Shown here in pieces: positions 35,197-42,900 of a stretch of DNA of 64,000 bases. The translations under genes and the position numbers were made by a program. The stretch's first letter is position 1. Every line of letters starts with the position of its first letter. Source of the DNA: JBDHWI01 sp964590135 (lineage in GTDB: Bacteria > Chloroflexota > Anaerolineae > J036 > Brachytrichaceae); the NCBI GenBank assembly GCA_964590135.1, contig CAZPVX010000014.1, positions 1 to 64,000 on the forward strand, given 5' to 3'. The notes under the pieces are model-generated. The model saw nothing but the letters and a program-made list of their open reading frames with translations. It made no database searches and had not been told where the DNA came from.

Positions 35197-36138
35197 TCAC
35201 TTTAACTCGCTCTTCACCGCTTGATAGAGCGCTTCGGCGTGCAACTCGCGCAAGGACAGGCAGCGCGCATCGAGATTCTCGGCCAGCTTGCGCGCCAGAC
35301 CTTGATCGAATGCGACATGCTCCATGTTGATCACGACTGAGCGGATATGCTCGTCGCGAATCTGGTTGGCCATGCGGTGCGCTTCCACCTGTGGGGGCAG
35401 ATTGCTCATGCTCACATTGCCGGCGCCATCTGTCAGCACGATCATCAGCGGCATCACATCCGGGTGCAGGCGCTTCTCGCGCATGACGACGTGATATGAC
35501 AGCGTGAGGCCGGCGCTCAACGGTGTCTTGCCGCCCACCGGAATGTCCTGCAGCGCCTTCTGCGCCAGTTCCACCGATGATGTCGGAGGCAGGATCAACG
35601 TGGCAGTGCTTTTTTGAAAGACCACCAGGCCGACGCGATCGCGGCGCTGGTAGGCGTCGTTCAGCAGCGACATGATCGCGCCCTTTGTCGCGGCCATGCG
35701 CTCAGCCACAGCCATGCTCCACGACGCATCCACAACGAACAAAATTAGATTGGCTGCGCGACGCACGCGAATCTTCTTCTGGTAGTCGCTGCGGCGAACG
35801 TGAAAAGCTGGGGATTGGGACTTGGAGGTGGAGGTGGCAGCTTCTGTGCCATCATTCAAATCCCCATTCTCCAATTCCTGATCCCTCCGGCGCTTCTGAT
35901 GCACGGCTGCGGTGCGCAAAGTGGCGTCGAAGGCAAGATCTTCCACGCGCCCCTGCATCGGTGTGGCCTTGATGTAGCGGCCGCGCTTGCGCTTGGTGCG
36001 CGTCGTGCTGCGCTTGCCGGCGCTGTTGCGCGTCATCTTGTCCAATGGCGTGTTCAGCTTGCGGGTTTGAAATTCAGCGCCGATGGATGTCTTTTGCCCG
36101 CCCTGAAAATCCTGTGCGCTTTGCGGCGCGCTCGGCAC
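35197..36138 (-). CDS. Chelatase D-type VWA protein (probably made by -1 frameshift from the I gene)
   Basis: A 313-residue frame from a GTG at 36138, with no upstream ribosome site. It contains an Arg/Lys-rich linker (TRTKRKRGRYIKATPMQGRVEDLAFDATLRTA) and a VWA domain (about 130-310) with MIDAS motif DASWSM, TPLSAG and VLTDGAGN. This is the C-terminal half of magnesium/cobalt chelatase subunit D, but the AAA+ half is missing from this frame. The frame is open upstream to a slippery A7 in the end of the AAA+ gene, and a -1 shift there would produce a normal-length D subunit of about 700 residues. The linker contains a repeat insertion at 35810-35887. Metal specificity is unknown, as no ChlH/CobN is in the window. 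Confidence 0.88.
   Translation of the reverse strand: MPSAPQSAQDFQGGQKTSIGAEFQTRKLNTPLDKMTRNSAGKRSTTRTKRKRGRYIKATPMQGRVEDLAFDATLRTAAVHQKRRRDQELENGDLNDGTEAATSTSKSQSPAFHVRRSDYQKKIRVRRAANLILFVVDASWSMAVAERMAATKGAIMSLLNDAYQRRDRVGLVVFQKSTATLILPPTSSVELAQKALQDIPVGGKTPLSAGLTLSYHVVMREKRLHPDVMPLMIVLTDGAGNVSMSNLPPQVEAHRMANQIRDEHIRSVVINMEHVAFDQGLARKLAENLDARCLSLRELHAEALYQAVKSELK
35810..35887. repeat. 7-nt repeat pair inserted in the VWA-protein linker
   Basis: On the + strand, GGGGATT, GGGACTT, GGAGGTG and GAGGTGG (35810-35837) are followed, after a short spacer, by the opposed units ATCCCCA, TTCTCCA, ATTCCTG and ATCCCTC (35860-35887). The insertion is translated as a low-complexity stretch around LENGDLNDGTEAATSTSK between the linker and the VWA domain. 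Confidence 0.7.
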
Positions 36139-36188
36139 GCTTTGTTGCGTGGGCTCCGCGGGGCTATCGGAGGTTTCAGCGTTTTCGT

Positions 36189-37298
36189 TCAGCCCCGTTT
36201 CGCTTTTTTTGTGTTTGCGTCTGCGTTGGCCTCCTGCGGTTGTTGCTGTTGCTCAACCATCTGCTGCGTCTGCTGCTCGATCTGTTGCAGCTTCTCGCTC
36301 AACACGGCCATGGCCTGCTCGGTATCCTGGAAGGGGTGACGCTTCAGGCGATGCGGCAGCGCCAATTCTGCTGCGAGCAGAATGTCATTCTCGGTCACTT
36401 CCTCGCGCCCCTGGAATGCCGCATGCGCGCGCGCCGTCTTCAAGATCACCAGATCGGCACGATGGCCATCGACGCCGAGTGACGCAACGAGGTTGGCGAT
36501 TGTGGCGAGGTCGCGCTGCGTGTGCTTGACGCGCGGCAGGCGCTCGCGCGCCTCGGCGATCTCCAATGTGAGCGCCTGCTCGTATTGCGCCCACTCGCGG
36601 GCAAAGCCGGCGGGGTCAGCCTCGAATGCCAGGTTGCGTTCCAGAATCTGCATCCGCGCGCGCGCGTCCTTGATGCCCATGATGTCCACACACAGCGCAA
36701 AGCGGTCAAGCAACTGCGGGCGCAGGTCGCCCTCTTCGGGGTTCATGCTGCCGATCAACACGAAGCGCGCTGGGTGGCTGAAGCTGATGCCCTCGCGTTC
36801 AACCACATTCACGCCCATCGCTGCCACATCGAGCAGCAGGTCGACCACGTGGTCGTCAAGCAGGTTCACTTCATCGACATACAGCACGCCGCGGTTGGCT
36901 GCTGCCAGCACGCCCGGCTCGAAGTGGCGTTCGCCCTTTTGAATCGCTTTCTCGATATCCAGCGTGCCGACCACGCGGTCTTCGGTGGCGCTGACGGGCA
37001 GGTTCACGAAGCGCGTCTTGCGGCGGGCGATGTTGAACTTTTCGCCGCCGGCCGCGCGCTTCTTCAACTCGTCGCTGAATGCGGCTGGACTTTTTGGATC
37101 GCATGAAAACGGATCGTCCGCAATCACGTCAATCTCGGGCAGGATGGCTGCCAGCGCGCGCGCAGCGGTGCTTTTGGCTGTGCCGCGCTCGCCGCGAATC
37201 AGCACACCGCCGATCTGGGGATGAATTGCATTGAGAATCAGCGCGCGCTTCATGCGCTCCTGTCCAACGATCGCCGTGAACGGAAAAATAATCGCCAT
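36189..37298 (-). CDS. Chelatase AAA+ ATPase subunit I (ChlI/BchI-like), frameshift donor
   Basis: A 369-residue AAA+ ATPase. It starts FPFTAIVGQERMKRALILNAI, with Walker A GERGTAKST (36-44), Walker B GVLYVDEVNLLDD (about 133-145), sensor regions GSMNPEEGDLRPQLLDRF and a C-terminal helical lid, matching subunit I of Mg-chelatase. The C-terminal tail is Gln-rich. In subunits I and D of chelatases, ATP hydrolysis by the hexamer drives metal insertion into a tetrapyrrole by subunit H. Near its end lie an internal AGGAGG (36235-36230), then after 19 nt the slippery A AAA AAA (36210-36204), then TGA four codons on. The downstream VWA frame is the -1 frame. Confidence 0.93.
   Translation of the reverse strand: MAIIFPFTAIVGQERMKRALILNAIHPQIGGVLIRGERGTAKSTAARALAAILPEIDVIADDPFSCDPKSPAAFSDELKKRAAGGEKFNIARRKTRFVNLPVSATEDRVVGTLDIEKAIQKGERHFEPGVLAAANRGVLYVDEVNLLDDHVVDLLLDVAAMGVNVVEREGISFSHPARFVLIGSMNPEEGDLRPQLLDRFALCVDIMGIKDARARMQILERNLAFEADPAGFAREWAQYEQALTLEIAEARERLPRVKHTQRDLATIANLVASLGVDGHRADLVILKTARAHAAFQGREEVTENDILLAAELALPHRLKRHPFQDTEQAMAVLSEKLQQIEQQTQQMVEQQQQPQEANADANTKKAKRG
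36204..36235 (-). promoter_or_regulatory. Candidate -1 programmed ribosomal frameshift site
   Basis: Read on the minus strand, AGGAGG (36235-36230) precedes by 19 nt the run ACA AAA AAA GCG, whose zero-frame phasing is the classic A AAA AAA heptamer (36210-36204). A -1 slip continues at AGC GAA ACG, the open frame of the VWA protein. The zero-frame stop is 12 nt after the heptamer. The AGGAGG spacing is longer than in dnaX (about 10-14 nt). Confidence 0.6.
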
Positions 37299-37471
37299 AT
37301 CGAATAAATGCTATCACAGTGACAAAGGCGTGTTGCTGAATTTGAGAAACATTGAAATGGCGGCTTGCAGGCATGAACGAGGCCCCGCCGGCTGAGACTT
37401 CACCCAAACGCGGTGTCACGGGTCGCTGCTCGTGCTGGATCGGGGTCGCATATTTACGCGACCCGTTGCGA

Positions 37472-38314
37472 TCATCGGCACGACACGCTGCTCTTCCACA
37501 GCCCCGACAGCGCGCCGGCTTGCAGCTCTGACGCGAGCGTCCAGACCTGCGCAGATTGGATGGCTTCCGCGCTGTTGCCATCGAACGGCTGTAGCACAAA
37601 GGGCGCATCGTTGATCGGGTAGCCCTCCAGCGAAGCGACCGAATACACCACATTGCCACCCTTCAACAGCGCGCCGCCGCGCTTCAGCCACACCGGCTCA
37701 TCGATGAGCATCACGGTGTCTGCGCCAAAGCCGCGCATCACATCCACCATGCGCTGCGCCACCGCCGGCCACTTGGGCGATTGCGCCGGCGGCGCGACGA
37801 ATGGCTCATACCAGATGCCCGGCGACTTCAACAGATACGTCATCGCCAGCCGCAACCAATCTTCTGCGTTCTCCGAGATGGCGTTGATCTTGCTGGTCGA
37901 GCCGAAGTCCGTGTCGTTGTCATAGGCAAGGATCACCAGCAGGCCGAGCGCATTGGCCTGATCGATGAAGGGCGAGAGCGTCGCCGGCACAAATGTCGGG
38001 CTTAGCTCATGCTCACGCACCAGAACGCGCACCACCTTTGCGCCGCCGGCGGCCAATTCCCTCAGGCGCTGCTCCGGCTTGCGATCGCTTTCGATCATCT
38101 CGGTCAGCGTGGGCAACTGCGCGCCGTGCATCACCAAAATCGTGCCGGCTTCATCTTTCACGAAGCGGCCATCCACGCGCATCGTGCAAAACTGCGCTGT
38201 CGCCGGCGTCGGTGTGGACTGCACCGTCAAAGGACGCGCCGCACAACCCATCAACATCACCGCCACTGCCATCACTGCGACCCATGCCAGCGACACCTGC
38301 CGGCGTTTTGTCAT
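37472..38314 (-). CDS. GH5-like lipoprotein
   Basis: A 280-residue exported protein from Met at 38314 (or 38323). The signal peptide VAVMAVAVMLMGC ends in a lipobox, so the mature protein starts at Cys and is membrane-anchored. The rest resembles a TIM-barrel glycoside hydrolase of the cellulase (GH5) type: MRVDGRFVKDEAGTILVMHGAQLP at the start, GGAKVVRVLVREHELSP, LVILAYDND and ADTVMLIDEPVW. Many Chloroflexota have such divergent GH5-like lipoproteins. The catalytic pair of Glu residues is not obvious, so activity is uncertain. Confidence 0.75.
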   Translation of the reverse strand: MTKRRQVSLAWVAVMAVAVMLMGCAARPLTVQSTPTPATAQFCTMRVDGRFVKDEAGTILVMHGAQLPTLTEMIESDRKPEQRLRELAAGGAKVVRVLVREHELSPTFVPATLSPFIDQANALGLLVILAYDNDTDFGSTSKINAISENAEDWLRLAMTYLLKSPGIWYEPFVAPPAQSPKWPAVAQRMVDVMRGFGADTVMLIDEPVWLKRGGALLKGGNVVYSVASLEGYPINDAPFVLQPFDGNSAEAIQSAQVWTLASELQAGALSGLWKSSVSCR

Positions 38315-38481
38315 GCATCTCATGTCTGTTCGTGCGCCATCATAGCAGCGCCCGATGCTGCGTGGATCAGGCGAAGGCTGCGCGCCCGCCAGTGAACGGG
38401 CTGGGTGTGGTATAACCCCGCCCGATTCACAGAAGTCAGTGATGCAAGACTGCACCCACTGCTGCCACAGGAGTGAACCCC

Positions 38482-39939
38482 ATGAAATTCTCGAAAAAAA
38501 CCATTTGTGCTGCCACGATGCTGGCCGTCTGTGCAATGGTCGCCGGCGCGCAAACTGTTGCGGCCCAGACCACCTACCCGCCACCTGGGCCCGGCATCAA
38601 CCTGCTGACCAACCCAGGACATGAACATCCCGGATCGTACTTTGGCGGCCGCGGTGAGATCAACGTGACGTGGAACTGGGTGCCATTCTGGGAAGAGCCG
38701 CCGGCCGGCGCCGACCCGCGCGATCAGAACTATCGCACGCCAGAGTTTCGCCCCCCCTTCGCCCGCGACTACCCCGAGCGCGTGAAGAGCGGCGGCGGTT
38801 CGGATCGCTGGTTTAACTATTTTGCGTTGAACCGCAATGCCGGCATCATGCAATACGTGGTGAACCTGCCCGTCGGCGCGCCGGTTCGCGCCACCTCGTG
38901 GTTGCAGGTGTGGTCGACCAACGACGACTATCCCGTGGAAGCCAAAAAGGATGTCAACGAGGGCAACCTCAAGGTGCGCATCTGCATCGATCAGGATGGC
39001 GGCCCGCGCGACGTGACAGATCCGAATCTGGTTTGCTCGGATTGGGCGCAACCGAACAACCGCTGGGAACAACTCGTGGTGGATGGCGTGGTGAAGAACC
39101 GCGCGGTCAACGTGATCATCCAAAGCACAGCCGATATTCCCGTGCAGCACAACGACATCTACGCCGATGACAGTTGCTTTGAGGTGCTGCCGGCTGCCGA
39201 TGCGCCTGGCATCTGCAAGGGCGCCGGCTATGTGCCGACCGGTCCGAACCTGATGCCGGTGGGCGAGGATGCAGCCAGCATCAAGGACACCACACCCGTG
39301 ACTGCGAGTCAGAATCCCGCGCCAGGCAAAGCCAGCACGGCATTGCAAGCGCCAGTTGGCAACGACCCCGCGCTGACGGTGAACGCCCGCACCACGCTGA
39401 ACGTGCGCCAGAACCCTGCGCAGAATGCCCGGGTGATTGGCAATGTGCGCCGTGGCACGGTGCTGCCGGTCATTGGCCGAACCGCAAACAATACCTGGTA
39501 TCAGGTGACCTATAACGGCGCACCGGGCTGGGTGTCGGCCAGCTTGACTTTGCCAAATGAGGCAGCGCGATCCATCGCAGTGGCCGGCACGGCATCTGCA
39601 ACACCGCCCCCCACAGCAGTTGTGACGACGACAGAGACCGTGACTTCCACGGTCGCCGCAACCACCACCGTGACAGCCGCTGCTGGCAGCATCGTTGCGC
39701 CGGCGGAAGACAAGCCGGCATTGACAGTCAATGCCCGCGTCAGCTTGAACCTGCGGGCAGAGCCAAATGCGACTGCGCGCGTGATTGGAAACGCCAAGCG
39801 CGGCGCTGTGCTGCCTGTGACTGCCAGAAATGCCGATGGCACCTGGTATCAGGTGGATTTCAATGGCGAGCCGGCATGGGTGATGGCGAACCTGACGTTG
39901 CCCAACGCTGCTGCGAAGACCGCGCCGGTGGTTCCATAG
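38482..39939 (+). CDS. Secreted protein with two C-terminal SH3b domains
   Basis: A 485-residue exported protein. The signal peptide is followed by an Ala-x-Ala cleavage site (AGAQTVAAQ, about 18-26). A large N-terminal domain (about 30-250, INLLTNPGHEHPG to DDSCFEVLPAAD) resembles a carbohydrate-binding beta-sandwich. Two bacterial SH3 repeats follow: LTVNARTTLNVRQNPAQNA (about 295-360) and LTVNARVSLNLRAEPNATA (about 415-475), each ending in WYQV...W. They are linked by a Thr-rich stretch. SH3b domains bind peptidoglycan or cell-surface polymers. AGGAG nine bases upstream supports the start at 38482. Confidence 0.88.
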   Translation: MKFSKKTICAATMLAVCAMVAGAQTVAAQTTYPPPGPGINLLTNPGHEHPGSYFGGRGEINVTWNWVPFWEEPPAGADPRDQNYRTPEFRPPFARDYPERVKSGGGSDRWFNYFALNRNAGIMQYVVNLPVGAPVRATSWLQVWSTNDDYPVEAKKDVNEGNLKVRICIDQDGGPRDVTDPNLVCSDWAQPNNRWEQLVVDGVVKNRAVNVIIQSTADIPVQHNDIYADDSCFEVLPAADAPGICKGAGYVPTGPNLMPVGEDAASIKDTTPVTASQNPAPGKASTALQAPVGNDPALTVNARTTLNVRQNPAQNARVIGNVRRGTVLPVIGRTANNTWYQVTYNGAPGWVSASLTLPNEAARSIAVAGTASATPPPTAVVTTTETVTSTVAATTTVTAAAGSIVAPAEDKPALTVNARVSLNLRAEPNATARVIGNAKRGAVLPVTARNADGTWYQVDFNGEPAWVMANLTLPNAAAKTAPVVP

Positions 39940-39958
39940 GCATTTGCCCCTCAATGCA

Positions 39959-39995
39959 ACAGCCAGATCTTTCGGTCTGGCTGTTTCTATTTTTC
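39959..39995 (+). terminator. Intrinsic terminator
   Basis: ACAGCCAGA (39959-39967) and TCTGGCTGT (39976-39984) form a 9-bp stem with an 8-nt loop, followed by the T-rich TTTCTATTTTT. It ends the SH3b gene. Confidence 0.85.
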
Positions 39996-40089
39996 AACCG
40001 CAGATTTAGCGCCATATTTTCACGCCTGCGCACTTTCGCCCTTTCTCATTTGGCACTTCCCCGCTTACCCTCCTCTAGAATAGGCGCAC

Positions 40090-41607
40090 ATGAAACGCCT
40101 TGCATCGCTGCTCTTCATCGCAATCACTGCGCTCACGGCTTGCTCGCGCACAGGCGCTTCTGGCGAACCCATCGTCATGCCGACTGCGGTGGTGACGCCA
40201 GGCGAAGTGGTTGGTGGACAACTGGTGAACGCCGGCGTGCTGCCCACGCTGGATGATGCGCCAGAGCGCCCGCTCTATGTGCTGAACGTCACGCTCGATT
40301 ACAAAGAGGGCAACGTCCATGCGCAGCAACGCATCGAATTTCTCAACCCCACGGGCAAGAACATCACCGAGGTGAAGTTCAATGTGCCGCCGGCGCGCCG
40401 CGAAGGCGCAGTCGAATTCCGCGACGCGCGCATCTTCGGCCAGGCCGACCCGCTGCCGTTCACCCTGAACGACGCCGTGCTCACAGTGCAGTTGCCGGCG
40501 CCGCTCGCCCCCGACAAAGCCATCGCCCTGACCTTCGACTTCACTTTCAAGGTGCCGTTGCAAGAAGTGATCACCGGCATCGGCGGCGACGACACCTCGC
40601 GCGGACCGCTCAGCCTGACTGCAGGCCACTGGTATGTCATGCTCGCGCCGTATCGCAACGATGCGTGGGACACGCCGGCCTATGTGCCGATCGGCGATCC
40701 TTACACCAGCGAGTTGGCTGACTATGAGGTGAGCATCCTGGCCCCCGACGGAGTGGTGATCGCCGGCGCCGGCGATGAGGTGCGCACTGGCCGGCTCTGG
40801 CGCTACTCGCTCAACAAGGCGCGCGTATTCGCCTTTGCCGCCAGCAACCGCTACACCGTCGATCAGCTCGACCAAAATGGCGTGACTTTCCTGCACTACG
40901 GCTACCCGCAGCATGGCAAAAATGCCGAGGCCGTGCTGAACACGGCAGCGCGCGCGGTGAAGCTGTATTCGCAACTCTACGGACCGTATCCCTACAAGAC
41001 CCTGCGCATCGTTGAAACCGGCCGCCAACAGGGGCAGGAATACAGCGCGATGGTCGGCATCGGCACAACGATCTATGACGGTTATCGCAGCGGCGGCCGG
41101 CATGACCTCATCGCCACCGTCGCGCACGAGGTCGCGCATCAGTGGTGGTTCAATGTCGTCGGCAACGACCAGATTCGCGCACCCTGGCTGGATGAATCGC
41201 TGGCGCGCTACGCCGAATTGCGCTTCTATCAAGAAGTCTATCCCGATGACGCCGACTGGTGGTATGGCTACTTCATCCTCGGCCGCAACCGCCCCAACCC
41301 GAATGGCGCAATCGATCTCGGCATCGCCGACTTTGGCAACTCCAAGGCTTATATCGACGCGGTGTATCGGCGCGGCATGATCTTCTTGAACGATCTGCGC
41401 CGCAAGCTGGGACAGGACACGATGGATGCAGTGCTGAAGGATTTTTTTACGGTCGAACAGTACAAGGTCTCGAATCGCGATGCGTTCTTCGATGCCATCG
41501 CGCGGCACACAAACAAGAACATCAGTGACATCGTCGAGACCTATTTCAGCGACAAATTCGACCTGCCGTGCAAGATCAGCGACAACGCTGAAGGCTGCCG
41601 GCGATGA
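40090..41607 (+). CDS. M1-family metallopeptidase lipoprotein
   Basis: A 505-residue secreted peptidase. A signal peptide with lipobox (ALTAC, about 13-18) precedes a beta-rich N-terminal domain (about 45-220) and the M1 catalytic domain. Zinc ligands are in VAHEVAHQWWFN (about 345-356), followed 19 residues later by the Glu in APWLDESLARYAE. The aminopeptidase exopeptidase motif GAMEN is absent (the equivalent region reads QEYSAMVGIG), so the exact specificity is doubtful. It would hydrolyse extracellular peptides. The imelysin-like iron gene lies 149 bp downstream. Confidence 0.9.
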   Translation: MKRLASLLFIAITALTACSRTGASGEPIVMPTAVVTPGEVVGGQLVNAGVLPTLDDAPERPLYVLNVTLDYKEGNVHAQQRIEFLNPTGKNITEVKFNVPPARREGAVEFRDARIFGQADPLPFTLNDAVLTVQLPAPLAPDKAIALTFDFTFKVPLQEVITGIGGDDTSRGPLSLTAGHWYVMLAPYRNDAWDTPAYVPIGDPYTSELADYEVSILAPDGVVIAGAGDEVRTGRLWRYSLNKARVFAFAASNRYTVDQLDQNGVTFLHYGYPQHGKNAEAVLNTAARAVKLYSQLYGPYPYKTLRIVETGRQQGQEYSAMVGIGTTIYDGYRSGGRHDLIATVAHEVAHQWWFNVVGNDQIRAPWLDESLARYAELRFYQEVYPDDADWWYGYFILGRNRPNPNGAIDLGIADFGNSKAYIDAVYRRGMIFLNDLRRKLGQDTMDAVLKDFFTVEQYKVSNRDAFFDAIARHTNKNISDIVETYFSDKFDLPCKISDNAEGCRR

Positions 41608-41756
41608 GTCCCAATAACCACAGTTAATGCCATGCTTGATCTGCCCGAAAAGCAGGCTTGATCGGGCTTGGAAAAACGTGTTGCAAACGCGCAAGCTCGC
41701 GCATAAACACGAGGCGATTGTCATGGCGCAAAGAAGGCGTATGCTTTCTTGTCGTG

Positions 41757-42887
41757 ATGAAACCCACATTGAATTTGCCACAAATCTTGCGCAGCGCGGC
41801 CTGCGGACTCGCCTGCGTTGCGCTGGCGGCATGCAGCGCGCCTGTTGCCGCGCCGGCGACTGCGCCGGCACAACCCGCCAACACGACTGCCCCCTCAGCG
41901 CCGGCCGGCCAGGCCGACCTGAGCGGCATCAAGACCTACCTGCTGGATAAAACCGCCGCGCTCAAGGCTGCCACGAGCGATCTGAAGGCTGTGAGCGACC
42001 AGTATTACGAGCTGGCCAAGGCTGCTGGCTTCGACTACGCTGCGCTATTCGCCGGCAACAAAGCCCAGATTGTCAGCCTGATCGAAGACGCGCGAGCGAA
42101 GTGGACAGTTGCCTCGCCGCTCTATGAGCAGATGGAAGGCATCGTCGCCGGCACGCCGTCTCTCGCTGAGTTCGATGTAATCCTCGACGCCGGCGCGAGC
42201 AAGGAAGAGGATCCGGCCAACCCCGCACCCATCGACCTGACCCTGCCCGATGGCCGCGTGCTGGAGAAACCCGGCAACTTGTTCGGGGTGAGCGAAAGCG
42301 CGCTGTGGGGCACCTTTGAAGCCTTCCGCGCCAAGGGCGAATTCGACTTGAACGGTGATGGCACGATCGCATTTGGCGAAGCTCTGCCCGATGCCAACGT
42401 GCTGAAGGGCGCAGTGGACATGCTGGCCGCGCAAGCCGGCAAGCTGGCCGACGCTGCGGCGCAATGGACGCCCACAGAAGCCGACGCTTTCACCGCGCTG
42501 GTGGTCATGGTGCCAACCATGAGCGAGTATTTCGACTCATGGAAGAACTCGCGCTTCATTCAAGGCGAGGCCAGCACGCAGCGCGATTTCGTCGCCATCT
42601 CGCGTCTGGCCGACATCCAGGATATCCTGGGCAGCCTGCAAGTTGTGCATCAAAATCTCAGCCCGCTCATTCAAGGCGTGGACAAGACACAAGATGAGGC
42701 GATCGGCAAAGGCCTGACCGATCTGAAGAGCTTCGTAGCCAACGTTCACAGCCAGGAAAAGGGCGGCAAGCGCTTCTCGCCAGAAGATGCCGACACGCTT
42801 GGCAAAGAGGCGCAAGACCGCGCCGATGCCATCGTTGGCCAGGTTGCGCAGATTGCAGCTAGACTGGGCATCAAGATCGAGCAATAA
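41757..42887 (+). CDS. EfeO/imelysin-like iron-uptake lipoprotein
   Basis: A 376-residue lipoprotein. The signal peptide ends in ALAAC, followed by an Ala/Pro/Thr linker (AAPATAPAQPANTTAPS). The mature part is helical with conserved stretches such as LDLPDGRVLEKPGNLFGVSESALWGTFEAFRAKGEFD, resembling imelysin/EfeO-type periplasmic or surface iron-binding domains. It lies 13 bp upstream of the FTR1 permease gene, supporting the iron role. No EfeB peroxidase is in the window. The start at 41757 is preceded only by a weak ribosome site. Confidence 0.75.
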   Translation: MKPTLNLPQILRSAACGLACVALAACSAPVAAPATAPAQPANTTAPSAPAGQADLSGIKTYLLDKTAALKAATSDLKAVSDQYYELAKAAGFDYAALFAGNKAQIVSLIEDARAKWTVASPLYEQMEGIVAGTPSLAEFDVILDAGASKEEDPANPAPIDLTLPDGRVLEKPGNLFGVSESALWGTFEAFRAKGEFDLNGDGTIAFGEALPDANVLKGAVDMLAAQAGKLADAAAQWTPTEADAFTALVVMVPTMSEYFDSWKNSRFIQGEASTQRDFVAISRLADIQDILGSLQVVHQNLSPLIQGVDKTQDEAIGKGLTDLKSFVANVHSQEKGGKRFSPEDADTLGKEAQDRADAIVGQVAQIAARLGIKIEQ

Positions 42888-42900
42888 GAAAGAAAATCAA

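Noticed and set aside
35197..37298. Chelatase I/D genes as evidence of photosynthesis
   Set aside because: No bchH or other pigment genes are present; related chelatase subunits also serve cobalt chelation, so phototrophy cannot be claimed.
38320..39954. A 544-codon minus-strand frame opposite the SH3b protein
   Set aside because: Its His/Arg/Cys-rich repeats mirror the plus-strand SH3b and Thr-rich linker; there is no independent support.
40075..41871. A 598-codon minus-strand open frame across the M1 peptidase gene
   Set aside because: The plus strand has zinc-site and lipoprotein signals; the antisense product has no recognisable domain.
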